Numbered from the stretch's first letter, positions 1-8,218 are shown. The stretch is DNA of 31,642 nt from CAZTCJ01 sp964612085 (GCA_964612085.1 CAZTCJ010000041.1:1-31642), one strand, 5' to 3'. Numbers and translations are program-made. The notes: a model not told the origin generated them from the sequence alone.

Positions 1-37
1 CCCCGCCTGCCGCGTTTCCGGCTCCCTGCCCGGCCCA

Positions 38-93
38 CTCCCCCTCCCCACCCCCCACTTGGTTACCCTGTTTGGGGTGGTCGGTTGGGGTTG
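38..93. repeat. C/G-rich hairpin repeat, left copy
   Basis: This is a C-rich then G-rich tract with the core TTACCCTG. CCACCCC at 48-54 pairs with GGGGTGG at 74-80 around a 19-nt loop. The stretch 38-90 aligns without gaps to 31587-31639 at the other end of the window, with about 39 of 53 positions identical by hand count and the longest shared blocks at CTCCCCCTCCC and TACCCTG. There is no coding potential and no T-run, so a simple terminator is unlikely. A dispersed palindromic repeat is the best guess. Confidence 0.5.
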
Positions 94-321
94 TGGGCCG
101 GTGGTGCCCTTGCAAGAACGGACTCGAGATTACGCAGCCGTCATATACCCACATGCTCTATAGCGGGGATCGTGCCGGGAATCGACCGGGGATGCGTCCG
201 GCATCACGAAAAAATGCGCACATGTCCGGACTGGAGAAAACCGGCTGCGCGGATCGCCTGTTCTGGCGGGCGCTGAAACCCGGGATATACTGGGGCCCAG
301 TACCTGAGTTAGGAGCCCGCC
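94..321 (+). promoter_or_regulatory. Leader of the dienelactone hydrolase gene
   Basis: I see no convincing gene in these 228 bases; short overlapping frames here lack ribosome sites. A TATACT hexamer at 286-291 could be a -10 element, but no good -35 lies 17 bases upstream. AGGAG at about 311-315 is a strong Shine-Dalgarno for the ATG at 322. If the -10 is right, the transcript leader would be only about 25 bases. Confidence 0.3.
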
Positions 322-1095
322 ATGGCCTTTGAGCGTCTGTCCCCTTTTACAAAACGGCGCTTCACAGCCCCCCTTGCCAGCGGGCACCGGGTGACCCGCG
401 ATGTCTATGAACGGGGCGCCGGTCCGGCCATCGTGATTCTCCAGGAACTGCCGGGCATCGTCGATGCGACGGTGGACTTCGCCGACCGGCTGACCGAGCG
501 CGGCTACCGGGTCGTCCTGCCCCATCTGTTCGGCCCGCTGGGGCAGTTTTCTCTCGCCGGCAACACGGCGCGCGTCTTCTGCATGCGCCGCGAGTTCAAC
601 CTCTTCGCGAAAAACCACACGAGCCCCATCGTCGATTGGCTGCGCGCCTTGTGCGCGGATGTCAAAGGCGCCATCGCGCCGGGCGTGGGCGTTGTCGGCA
701 TGTGTCTGACGGGCAATTTCGCCCTCTCCCTGATCGCCGACGATACGGTGCTGGCCGCCGTCTCGGCCCAGCCGTCCATGCCCTTGGGCGCGCAGGGCGC
801 GCTTCATATGAGCGATACGGACATCGAAAGAGTGAAAGCGAGGCTCGACGCGGTCGGACCGGCGCACGCCTACCGGTTCGAAGGCGATTCGATCTGCCAG
901 GCGGCGAAATTCGAGGCCATCGACCGGGCCTTCAACGATGACAGCCATGTGCGCGTTCAGCTCACCACCCTGCCGGGCAGCGATCATTCGGTCTTCACCG
1001 GTCATTACAAGGACGATCCGGACTCAGCGACCCGCCAGGCCCTGGAGGAGATCCTCGGCTATTTCGACAGGCAGTTGAAACCCTCCAGCACGTGA
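322..1095 (+). CDS. Dienelactone hydrolase family protein
   Basis: A 257-residue alpha/beta hydrolase, about the family's usual length. The nucleophile elbow is G-M-C-L-T-G with Cys128 in the nucleophile position, as expected for dienelactone hydrolases, which use Cys rather than Ser. QELPGI at 41-46 matches the family's QE-x-x-G element, whose Glu orients the cysteine, and GSDHSVFTGHY near the end supplies the likely catalytic His. There is no signal peptide, so it should be cytoplasmic. The family hydrolyses dienelactones in chloroaromatic breakdown, but many members are general esterases; no aromatic-degradation genes lie nearby, so the substrate is unknown. The start is set by AGGAG seven bases upstream. 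It appears to be a single-gene unit 99 bases before the next gene. Confidence 0.85.
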   Translation: MAFERLSPFTKRRFTAPLASGHRVTRDVYERGAGPAIVILQELPGIVDATVDFADRLTERGYRVVLPHLFGPLGQFSLAGNTARVFCMRREFNLFAKNHTSPIVDWLRALCADVKGAIAPGVGVVGMCLTGNFALSLIADDTVLAAVSAQPSMPLGAQGALHMSDTDIERVKARLDAVGPAHAYRFEGDSICQAAKFEAIDRAFNDDSHVRVQLTTLPGSDHSVFTGHYKDDPDSATRQALEEILGYFDRQLKPSST

Positions 1096-1194
1096 GCGAC
1101 CGGCCTCGGAACCGGGGCCGATCATCGTTGACGCGCCCGGTGAAAACCCCGATTCTCAACACTTATGGATTGAGCCGGGAGCCGGGGGGCAGAC

Positions 1195-2343
1195 ATGTCT
1201 GGCATCGAAACCGAAAGCGGCAGCTCGAGAACGCGGGCGTTCTTGTACGACATCGCCCGCAGTTACAGCCGGCGCGCCGTCTATAACGAGCTTGAGACCG
1301 ACGCCGGGAAGATCAAGAAGCGCGTCACAGCGGAAATCGATCCGTTCGAACGGCGCATGTATGCCGCTTATGTCTTCCGCTATGTGGGCGCGATCGCCGC
1401 TATCCTATTGACGGCCCTATGGCTTTACGGGGCGGCCCCGCTCGTTCCGGCCTTCCAGGACGATGGCGGCCTCGCCTGGCTCAAATACGCCATCGCCATC
1501 GCCATTCCCCTCCTTGGGCTGATCATTCTGTGGATCGTGCGGGCCTGGCTCGACCAGCGTTTCGAGGTGCTGCAGGAGAGAATGCAGGTGGTCATCGGCG
1601 ATATTCTGGCCTCGCTCGCGCTCTCGACGGAGCAATATCACAGCGCGTTCCGCCAGACCGACGATGCGCGGCAATCGGCGGAAGCCCTGCTCGACCTGAT
1701 GTCCCAGCGGGTGCGCAATGTTCTCTATTATCAGGAGATCTACTACATTCCGGTCATCATGAAGATCGAGCTGACCGAATGGCGCCTGAAAATGCGCTCT
1801 TATATGGGCATTCCGATCCTGATCGCGGTCTTTCTCTATGCCGGCTTTCTGCTCGGCGTTTGCTCCGTGGACGGGGCAATCTGCAATTTCCAGACAGGCG
1901 CGGCCTCGCCGGATGTGTTCGATGAAATCCGCGCCTATTATCTCGCCTTCATACCGGGCAGCAATCCGGTGGACGACGCCGTCTTCACCATCGCCATTGT
2001 TCTGTCCACGGGCATTTTCATCCTGGCCAACCGGATCGGCGATGCGATTTTGGACATGATCGAAGAGGTTCTCAATCTGGAGAACCATCCGAGTGTGGAT
2101 ACCAAGATGATCCTGGCCGGGCACAGGCGCGCGTCTTACATGCCGGCCTCGGAAGCGGAACGCGGCGAGCATACCCATTTGCATGAATCCACCCACGACA
2201 TGTCGGCTTTCATCGTGGATCACTACTACTCGATCCTGCAGCGCTTCCTGGCCTGGTCCACCTCGCCTTACTCCACCAGGCCGCAAGACCCCCGTGACCC
2301 GCGCAACAGGCCCACCGATCCGGACGACCCGTCAGGGACCTGA
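1195..2343 (+). CDS. Unrecognised four-helix membrane protein
   Basis: I do not recognise this 382-residue protein. It has an N-terminal charged, soluble stretch (about 1-60), two hydrophobic helices (about 62-86 and 96-120), an amphipathic, probably coiled region of about 80 residues, two further helices (about 203-223 and 260-280), and a hydrophilic tail. The tail has a His-rich patch (HTHLHESTHD) and ends in a Pro/Asp/Arg run of PRDPRN type. This suggests an inner-membrane protein with cytoplasmic domains. A G-rich Shine-Dalgarno precedes the ATG. It follows the hydrolase by 99 bases in the same direction and could be co-transcribed. No catalytic motif is visible. The reading frame is clear from codon use and from the ordered hydrophobic pattern. 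Confidence 0.75.
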   Translation: MSGIETESGSSRTRAFLYDIARSYSRRAVYNELETDAGKIKKRVTAEIDPFERRMYAAYVFRYVGAIAAILLTALWLYGAAPLVPAFQDDGGLAWLKYAIAIAIPLLGLIILWIVRAWLDQRFEVLQERMQVVIGDILASLALSTEQYHSAFRQTDDARQSAEALLDLMSQRVRNVLYYQEIYYIPVIMKIELTEWRLKMRSYMGIPILIAVFLYAGFLLGVCSVDGAICNFQTGAASPDVFDEIRAYYLAFIPGSNPVDDAVFTIAIVLSTGIFILANRIGDAILDMIEEVLNLENHPSVDTKMILAGHRRASYMPASEAERGEHTHLHESTHDMSAFIVDHYYSILQRFLAWSTSPYSTRPQDPRDPRNRPTDPDDPSGT

Positions 2344-2370
2344 TCCGGGGTCGGTGAATATCCTAAACAA

Positions 2371-2396
2371 AAAAGGGCGGCCCGAAGACCGCCCTT
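2371..2396 (-). terminator. Intrinsic terminator between convergent genes
   Basis: AAGGGCGG at 2373-2380 pairs with CCGCCCTT at 2389-2396 around an 8-nt loop. On the reverse strand the stem is followed by a T-run (complement of the A-run just before 2373), so it best terminates the PEP-CTERM gene. It sits between two convergent stops and may serve both. Confidence 0.8.
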
Positions 2397-2419
2397 CTCT
2401 TCCTCTATCCGCAGGCCGG

Positions 2420-3028
2420 TCAAGCGGCAGCGATTACTTTGCGCTTGCGCTGAAGCCGCACGCCCACGAGGCCGAAGCCCAGGATCATCATGATCCAGGT
2501 GGCGGGCTCGGGGATCACCGCGGTGGTTCGATTGAACGTGAAGTTATCCGCATAGACATTATTATTGTTATCAATGCCGATACTGCCGAACTCTACATAG
2601 GCGATGGCAGACAGGGCGGAGACACTGAGCGTTTTCATGCCTTGCTCGTTTTCCGCCAGACTATCGAACGCGGAATCCAGCAGAGTATCACTTGCATCGA
2701 AAGCGCGCAGGAACAGATCGTCCGCATCCGCCCCGAAATCCCCGATATCAACAGAGACCTCGGTGACATCGATCAAGGAGAAGGTCGCGACAAAAGGATT
2801 GGGTTGCGAGAACGGCAACGCTGAGATCGTAATCACCGACAATCCGCTCGGATCGTCTGGCAGCGTCTGCACGATGGCGCCGTCGACATCGAACGAAACG
2901 CCTCCCAGATCGACACCGCTGAGATTTGTGCCTGAGAAAAACTCTTCGAAATCGAGCGTCGTCATCGCGTGCGCGGATCCCGACATGGCAACCGCCGTTG
3001 CCAAGCCGAGCAGAAACCTCTTGAGCAT
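2420..3028 (-). CDS. PEP-CTERM sorting-domain protein
   Basis: A 202-residue exported protein. Residues 1-21 form a signal peptide ending in AHA. The middle is a beta-rich, acidic domain beginning TTLDFEEF, similar to the domains of many PEP-CTERM proteins. The C-terminus carries the sorting signal: PEPATW, a hydrophobic helix (IMMILGFGLVG) and a basic end (QRKRK). This MMI-GFG version is typical of alphaproteobacteria. The family is cleaved and anchored or released by exosortase, usually in biofilm or exopolysaccharide-producing bacteria. No exosortase gene is in this window, so it would act in trans. The start is supported by AAGGAGAGGGG just upstream. It is a single gene followed by a good terminator. 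The specific function of the N-terminal domain is unknown. Confidence 0.88.
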   Translation of the reverse strand: MLKRFLLGLATAVAMSGSAHAMTTLDFEEFFSGTNLSGVDLGGVSFDVDGAIVQTLPDDPSGLSVITISALPFSQPNPFVATFSLIDVTEVSVDIGDFGADADDLFLRAFDASDTLLDSAFDSLAENEQGMKTLSVSALSAIAYVEFGSIGIDNNNNVYADNFTFNRTTAVIPEPATWIMMILGFGLVGVRLQRKRKVIAAA

Positions 3029-3242
3029 GTCTAGCCCCTCTCCTTACCAAGATGTAATCTTAAGGTGTGCAGGAGCCCCGTCCACACGCTTTTAGCGAAA
3101 CGGGATACGGGCGAGAAGAGGAATCCTGAGCCGCCTTGTCGTTTGCATCCCATGCAGGGTCAAGCTTGCACTCGCGGTATCGCCAAAGCGGATACGCGAA
3201 CGGGCTTGGCGCTCAAATTATAAGGAATAACAAGGACTTGAA

Positions 3243-3319
<77 letters not shown>

Positions 3320-3595
3320 ACAGGGGCGTGACCGGGCGTTTCGCGCTGACGGTCTGGCCTGAAAAGATGGAGCGGCACGCTAGCCGGATCGGCCCGGCAT
3401 TTCAACTGCCGCAGGCGCGCGGCCTGAAAATCCCATCGGCCCATCCGCCACCGGTAAAGAGGCCGCTAAAGCATTGCGCCGCAAAGCCCCGTGTGACGGA
3501 TTATCAATGCGCGCCCCTGCGAAGATCTTTTAGACTCCGTGGCAACGCAGCCTTTGGAAGGCTGTTGTTTCCATTCCGGTCGAGTGAGGCATTCC

Positions 3596-4972
3596 GTGAG
3601 CGAGCGCGCTGCCGCCAGCAAGAGCGAGCCGGTCCCCTCGCGGGACAAGATGCTGGTCATCGGCGCCGGTCCCGTCGGTCTGGCTTGCGCCAAGGCGCTC
3701 AAGGCGGCGGGCATCGCGTACGACCAGGTCGAGGCCGACAAGGATCTGGGCGGCAATTGGCGCCACGGCGTCTACGACACGCTCCATATCGTGACCTCCA
3801 AGCGCACCACCCAATTCAGCGACTTCCCCATGCCGGAGCATTATCCGGACTTTCCCGACCGCAACGACATGCTGGCCTATTTCGAGGCCTATGCGGAGAC
3901 CTTCGATCTGCGCGCCGCGATCGCGTTCGAGACGAAAGTGATCTGGGTGCGCCCTGTCGAGCAGAATCTGTACGAGATCACGCTAGAGAGCGGCGAACGC
4001 CGCCACTACAAGGGCGTTCTGGTGTGCAGCGGCCAGCATTGGGACCGGCAATGGCCGTCGCTGCCCGGCATGTTCACCGGCGAATATCTTCATTCCAAGG
4101 ACTATAAGGACCCGGCCCAACTCAAGGACAAACGGGTGCTTGTGATCGGCGAAGGCACCTCCGCTTTTGAAGTAGTGAGCGAAGCCGCCCGCTGGGCCGA
4201 CCAGGCCAGCCTGTCCGTACGCCAGGGAGTCTGGATCCTGCCGAAAACCCTGCTCGGCCGGCCCCTGACCGAAGTGATCAAACCGTCCGTGCCCGTCTGG
4301 CTTCAAAAGCCCTTGCTCAGGACCATGATCCGGATCGCCAACGGCCCCAATGCGCGCTACGGCCTGCCCTTGCCGGGGCACGATCTGTTCGACAAGCCGC
4401 CGGTGATCAATTCGGAAGTGCTACATCATCTGAAACACGGGGCGATCGCCCCCCGGCCCGCCGTGCGCGGTTTCGACGGCAACCGGGTGACATTTCTCGA
4501 CGGCCGCAATGAAGATTATGACCTGGTGATCTGCGCCACCGGCTACCAGACCAGCTATCCGTTCCTGCCGCGCGCCCTGGCGCCCATGGAGGGCGGACGG
4601 CTCCAGACCTATGGCGGCTCCATGCTGGCGGACTACCGTCATCTCTATCTGATCGGCGGCGATCAAGCCTGTTACGGGCTGGGCCCCCTGGTGAGCGAGG
4701 CCGCCGCCCTGACCGCGAAACTGATTGCCCTGCAGGATGGCCTGGCCCATCCCATCGGCGGGATCCTGAAGGCCATGGGGATGAAGCCCGGCCGCGCCGC
4801 GCCCGTCGATCCCCACCGCAACCGGCGCATCCTCACCCGTCTGCGCAACCGGCTCCGGCTTCTGCCCTATGCCGAGCGCTATCTGTTGAGGCAAGAGGCC
4901 ACGGACAACAAAGTGCTCGACGAGCTCGACCCCTTGTCGCGCAACGATCACCGGCCTATGACGGTCTTCTGA
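3596..4972 (+). CDS. Flavin-containing monooxygenase
   Basis: A 458-residue class B flavoprotein monooxygenase. The FAD Rossmann motif GAGPVG is at 23-28, the FMO fingerprint FxGxxxHxxxY is present exactly as FTGEYLHSKDY at 160-170, the NADPH-binding motif GEGTSA starts at 185, and the C-terminal CATGY element is at 313-317. These show an NADPH-dependent oxygenase acting on soft nucleophiles (N or S) or ketones; the substrate cannot be inferred. I chose the GTG at 3596 because TGAGG lies seven bases upstream; the frame stays open to another GTG at 3539, and an ATG at 3650 just before the FAD motif is a third option. It is followed after 24 bases by a small conserved gene on the same strand. 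Confidence 0.88.
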   Translation: MSERAAASKSEPVPSRDKMLVIGAGPVGLACAKALKAAGIAYDQVEADKDLGGNWRHGVYDTLHIVTSKRTTQFSDFPMPEHYPDFPDRNDMLAYFEAYAETFDLRAAIAFETKVIWVRPVEQNLYEITLESGERRHYKGVLVCSGQHWDRQWPSLPGMFTGEYLHSKDYKDPAQLKDKRVLVIGEGTSAFEVVSEAARWADQASLSVRQGVWILPKTLLGRPLTEVIKPSVPVWLQKPLLRTMIRIANGPNARYGLPLPGHDLFDKPPVINSEVLHHLKHGAIAPRPAVRGFDGNRVTFLDGRNEDYDLVICATGYQTSYPFLPRALAPMEGGRLQTYGGSMLADYRHLYLIGGDQACYGLGPLVSEAAALTAKLIALQDGLAHPIGGILKAMGMKPGRAAPVDPHRNRRILTRLRNRLRLLPYAERYLLRQEATDNKVLDELDPLSRNDHRPMTVF

Positions 4973-4996
4973 CGTAAAAAGAAGCAAGGCAGACCC

Positions 4997-5191
4997 ATGG
5001 GCATCGATACCCAGACGGACGACCAGGGCGGCATACAGATCGGCCCGACGGATCAAGGCATGGTGCGGATCTATGTGACCGGCGAGGGCATCGACCTGCC
5101 CATGGATTTCGACCCCGACGAGGCGGAAGAAATCGCCACCGAGCTGATGGCCGCCGCCGAGATGGCGCGCAACGGACAGAAGAAAAAATAG
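4997..5191 (+). CDS. Small conserved alphaproteobacterial protein (DUF6324-like)
   Basis: A 64-residue acidic soluble protein ending in a Lys cluster. The stretch QIGPTDQGMVRIYV followed by a Gly-rich turn and DFDPDEAEEIATEL resembles a small alphaproteobacterial family that I recall as DUF6324, of unknown function. It has no signal peptide, Cys or helix-turn-helix. It starts 24 bases after the monooxygenase and is probably in its operon. It ends only 6 bases before the stop of the convergent SLOG gene. The family name is from memory; the frame itself is well supported by its composition and neighbours. Confidence 0.75.
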   Translation: MGIDTQTDDQGGIQIGPTDQGMVRIYVTGEGIDLPMDFDPDEAEEIATELMAAAEMARNGQKKK

Positions 5192-5197
5192 GCGGTC

Positions 5198-5887
5198 CTA
5201 CCGGGTACAAACGATCTCGTCGGGCAAGCCCAGGATCGTCCGGCACAAGGCGCGCCGGGCCTCGTCCCAGGTCTCGAAGCGCAGCGCGCCGTCAACCGCC
5301 GGCGCCTCGGCCAAGGTCAAAACGGGGCGGCCGAACTGAAGCGCCAGCGCCATTTCCGACAAGGTGCCGTAGCCGCCGCCGATGGCGACAAGCGCGAACG
5401 CGGCGCGCGCGATCACCGCGTTGCGCGCCACGCCGAGACCGGTCGCGATAGGCAGGGTGACATGGGCGTTCGCGCCCTCCCAATGATCGTCCGGCAAAAG
5501 ACCGATGGAAAAACCGCCGCCTTCGGCCGCACCCGCGCAGGCCGCTTCCATTACCCCGCCCTTGCCGCCGGTCATCAGCACCAGCCCGAGCCGGGCCAGA
5601 TCGGCGCCCACGGTCCTCGCCAGATCCTGTTCGGCGGCGCTCGCCTCGCGCGGCCCGATCACGGCGATGGGCGGACGCAGCGGCCTGCCGCTCTCCCGTT
5701 GCAGCCAGACCACCGCGTCTTCCGGCTCCAGCCCGACCCCTTTGACGGCCACATCGGCCCGCGCCCAAGCCCGCAGATCCGGATCGAAGCGGTTGGGGCC
5801 GCGCCGCCATAGGGTGCGCCGGTCCCCGTCGAGCCACAAAGCCGGGCATTTGCCTGCCTCGATCCGTTCCATGCCTGTCCGTCTCAT
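5198..5887 (-). CDS. SLOG/TIGR00725-type nucleotide-binding protein
   Basis: A 229-residue Rossmann-like protein. The first 70 residues form a small extra domain with two WxR elements. From about residue 75 the SLOG fold begins (PIAVIGPREAS), with GGKGGVMEA and GGGYGTLSEMALAL, which correspond to the phosphate- and nucleotide-binding loops of the LOG/DprA superfamily. True LOG phosphoribohydrolases, which activate cytokinin nucleotides, have PGGxGTxxE; here the loop reads GGGYGTLSE, as in the TIGR00725 branch, whose function is not established. It is probably cytoplasmic and nucleotide-binding. The start could be 5887 or the in-frame ATG at 5872. It is divergent from the histidine kinase, with about 97 bases between. 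Confidence 0.8.
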   Translation of the reverse strand: MRRTGMERIEAGKCPALWLDGDRRTLWRRGPNRFDPDLRAWARADVAVKGVGLEPEDAVVWLQRESGRPLRPPIAVIGPREASAAEQDLARTVGADLARLGLVLMTGGKGGVMEAACAGAAEGGGFSIGLLPDDHWEGANAHVTLPIATGLGVARNAVIARAAFALVAIGGGYGTLSEMALALQFGRPVLTLAEAPAVDGALRFETWDEARRALCRTILGLPDEIVCTR

Positions 5888-5984
5888 TTTTAAGGAAACC
5901 GCCTGTGCGCCCGCGCGACGCCGGGCCCCGAATCCTGGCAGACTCCGCCCCGGGGAATATCAGTTTAGGAGAAGGGTTCAGGGC

Positions 5985-7892
5985 GTGACCAGACCCATTC
6001 AAACGATTAAGACAGCGGAGCGGGCGGCTGGCGGCCCGGCCTGGCTGTGGGATCCGGCGCGCGCGCGGATCGTCTGGGCCAATATGGGCGGCCTGGGGTT
6101 TTGGGACGCGGACAGTCTGGGCGCGCTTCTGGACCGGGATTTTTCCTCTCTGGAGCCCGCCGCCCTGCAATTGGAGCGCATTGCCCGGATGATCGGGCCG
6201 GAAGACGTCCGCCACGAGATCATCGCCTTCATGCCCGAAGGCCTGCCCCGCGCCGTCCATTGCCGGATCCGCCCGCAGGCCTTGAGCGATGGCCGCCGGG
6301 GGCTCTTCATCGAAACGGTGGAGCCCGGCGCGGACGCGCCGCAGCCGGACGTTCAGCGTCTGGCGGATCTGGCGGAGGCCGCGCCCGCCGCCCTGTCGCT
6401 GTTCACCCGCGAAGGCGCCTGCCTTTACGAGAACGCTGCCGCGCGCCGGCTGTTCGGACCGAAGGGCCTGGCTTTGCCCGACCGTCTGGCGGCGGACGGC
6501 ATGGGGCAGAAAATCATCGCCTGCGCGCTTCTGAACGGCCATTGGAGCGACACACGGACGATCCGCACACCGCTCGGCGAGCGCAAGGCGAAACTGGTGG
6601 CGGCACGGCTCGCCGACGCCAAGACCGGCGCCCACAGCGTTTTGATCCATGCAGCGGACGTGACCGAAGCCCGCGCTTATGAAACCCAGCTTCAGGCCGC
6701 CCAGGAACGGCTCGACGAGATCGGACCCGCCCCGGACCCGGCGGTGCCTTCGCAGGCCAGACCGGCCGCGTCCAAACCGAAGCCTGAGGACAGCGGCGCG
6801 GCCATCGACCGGCTGATCGCGCCCGTGGCCCTGCCCTTTCTGGTCTTAAGCCCGCGCGGGCGCATCCGCAGCGCCAACAAGGCCGCCATCCGCCTGATCG
6901 AGACCGGCGACAAGCCGCTGAAAGGCCAACCGTTCACGGACTGTCTGGCGCCGAAGCAACGCCAGCCCTTCGCCGACCTGTTCGGCGGCGGCACGGGCGA
7001 GGCCCTGTCCCGCGTGCTCGAAGAAGGCCAGACGGCGATCCTGTCCAATGGCACGCCGGTCGAGTTGCATCTGTGGTCGTTAAGCCCGGACAAGCCGCTC
7101 GGCTTTTGCGCGCTTCTGCGGGATCAATCCGAATGGAAACGGATGGAAGCGGATTTGCGCGCGGCCCGCGACAAGGCCGATCAGGCCAATACCCGCAAGA
7201 CCGAATTCCTGCACAAGATCAGCCATGAGCTGCGCACCCCCATGACCGCCGTCATGGGGTTTGCGGAAATGATGACCAAGGAGGAATTGGGGCCGGTCGG
7301 CAATGCCCGCTATCTGGAGTACGCCAAGAACATTTTCGAGACAGGCCAGCACCTGCTCAGCCTGGTCGATGACCTGCTCGATCTTTCGAAGATCGAGACC
7401 GGGCGGCTGAAGCTGGCTTTCGAAGAAGTGGATCTGAGCGATCTGGTGCGCCGGTCCCTCGACATGGTGCGCCCGCAGGCCTCCCGCAACGCGGTGATCC
7501 TGCGCAGCAGCGTGAGCGAGCCCCTGCCGCCGGTGGTGGGCGATGCCCGCTCGCTCTGCCAGGTGCTGGTCAATCTGCTGACCAATGCGGTGCGCTATAC
7601 GGAAGCAGGCGGCCAGGTGCTGATCTCCGCCGCGGTGGAAGCCGACGGGTCCCTGAAGCTTGGTATCCGCGACACGGGCATCGGCATGAGCGCCCAGGAG
7701 CTGGAACGCGCCCTGACCCCGTTTGAGCGTCTGCCCGTGGCCCAAAGCCGCCATGCGGAAGGCTCGGGCCTGGGCCTGCCTCTCGCCAAGGCGCTGACGG
7801 AGGCCAACAAGGCCCAGTTCAGCATCGACAGCGAGCCCGCGTCCGGCACGTCCGTGCAGATTATCTTCCCCAGCACCCAGGTTTTGGCCTGA
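5985..7892 (+). CDS. Soluble PAS-domain histidine kinase, PdhS-type
   Basis: A 635-residue sensor kinase with no membrane helix. Three PAS-like regions lie at about 20-120, 130-235 and 265-375. HisKA then follows with H-box FLHKISHELRTPM (His414 is the phosphorylation site), then the N-box NLLTNAVRYTEAGG, G1 DTGIGMS and G2 GSGLGLPLAKAL. The HisKA and ATPase sequence, including the ending IIFPSTQVLA, closely resembles the DivJ/PleC/PdhS family, which acts on the single-domain regulator DivK and so on CtrA. No response regulator is nearby. I chose the GTG at 5985 because AGGAGAAGGG lies just upstream; the frame is open much further left but overlaps the divergent gene there. The assignment as a kinase is firm; DivK as partner is inferred. 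Confidence 0.85.
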   Translation: MTRPIQTIKTAERAAGGPAWLWDPARARIVWANMGGLGFWDADSLGALLDRDFSSLEPAALQLERIARMIGPEDVRHEIIAFMPEGLPRAVHCRIRPQALSDGRRGLFIETVEPGADAPQPDVQRLADLAEAAPAALSLFTREGACLYENAAARRLFGPKGLALPDRLAADGMGQKIIACALLNGHWSDTRTIRTPLGERKAKLVAARLADAKTGAHSVLIHAADVTEARAYETQLQAAQERLDEIGPAPDPAVPSQARPAASKPKPEDSGAAIDRLIAPVALPFLVLSPRGRIRSANKAAIRLIETGDKPLKGQPFTDCLAPKQRQPFADLFGGGTGEALSRVLEEGQTAILSNGTPVELHLWSLSPDKPLGFCALLRDQSEWKRMEADLRAARDKADQANTRKTEFLHKISHELRTPMTAVMGFAEMMTKEELGPVGNARYLEYAKNIFETGQHLLSLVDDLLDLSKIETGRLKLAFEEVDLSDLVRRSLDMVRPQASRNAVILRSSVSEPLPPVVGDARSLCQVLVNLLTNAVRYTEAGGQVLISAAVEADGSLKLGIRDTGIGMSAQELERALTPFERLPVAQSRHAEGSGLGLPLAKALTEANKAQFSIDSEPASGTSVQIIFPSTQVLA

Positions 7893-7919
7893 TACCCTGA
7901 TCTGACACCCTGGCCTGAC

Positions 7920-7991
7920 GTCAATTTTGTCAATCATGTTGACGAGTTCTTGACTTTTCTGCCCCGTAAATAATAATGACTTGCATCTTCA
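7920..7991 (+). promoter_or_regulatory. Iron-responsive promoter of the ferredoxin gene (candidate)
   Basis: TTGACT at 7950-7955 and AATAAT at 7972-7977 form a -35/-10 pair with a 16-base spacer. The -10 is embedded in a Fur-box-like sequence at 7971-7989 with core TAATGACTTGCA. The same core, with one base different, lies upstream of the Fe(III)-binding protein gene. GTCAA motifs at 7920-7924 and 7929-7933 and an inverted TTGAC at 7939-7943 lie just upstream and could bind another regulator. This is a pattern match only. Confidence 0.45.
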
Positions 7992-8029
7992 CGAGGGCGC
8001 GTGGGCCGACCAGAGCCAAGGGTTTCAGA

Positions 8030-8218
8030 ATGTACGTATGTATCTGCCATGCCATCCGGGAGCGGGACGTCCGCAAGGCCGTCTGCGAGGGTGAAATTAC
8101 GCTTCACGGGGTCTACAAGAAGTTCGGCTGCCGGCCCCGCTGCGGCAAATGTCTGGGCGCCATGGCCGACATTGTCGCCGATTGCGGCGAGACCAAAGAT
8201 GCCGCGCCGTGCGAGTGA
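8030..8218 (+). CDS. bfd: Bacterioferritin-associated ferredoxin
   Basis: A 62-residue [2Fe-2S] protein of the Bfd family. The four cluster ligands are visible as C4-x-C6 in MYVCICHA and C38-x2-C41 in CRPRCGKC, the family pattern. In the known system Bfd docks on bacterioferritin and passes electrons to its haem so that stored Fe(III) is reduced and released. The bacterioferritin gene follows 163 bases downstream, which fits. The start at 8030 is fixed by the conserved MYVC beginning. Upstream lies a promoter overlapped by a Fur-like box, so induction under iron limitation is likely. It is cytoplasmic. Confidence 0.93.
   Translation: MYVCICHAIRERDVRKAVCEGEITLHGVYKKFGCRPRCGKCLGAMADIVADCGETKDAAPCE

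Noticed and set aside
3050..3110. Possible sigma-54 promoter (TGG...TGC) upstream of the PEP-CTERM gene on the reverse strand
   Set aside because: The GG and GC elements are one base too far apart and the rest of the consensus is poor.
3328..4107. 259-codon frame overlapping the start of the monooxygenase gene
   Set aside because: Its Arg-rich translation has no motif and it overlaps a gene with clear FAD and FMO signatures in another phase.
5292..6650. 452-codon reverse-strand open frame across the SLOG gene and the kinase
   Set aside because: It is antisense to two well-supported genes; the Arg/Gly-rich translation has no domain and arises from high GC codon bias.
7893..7919. ATACCCTGATCTGACACCCTGGCC after the kinase gene as a terminator
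   Set aside because: It is a short direct repeat (CTGA..CCCTG) rather than an inverted one and does not form a stable stem.
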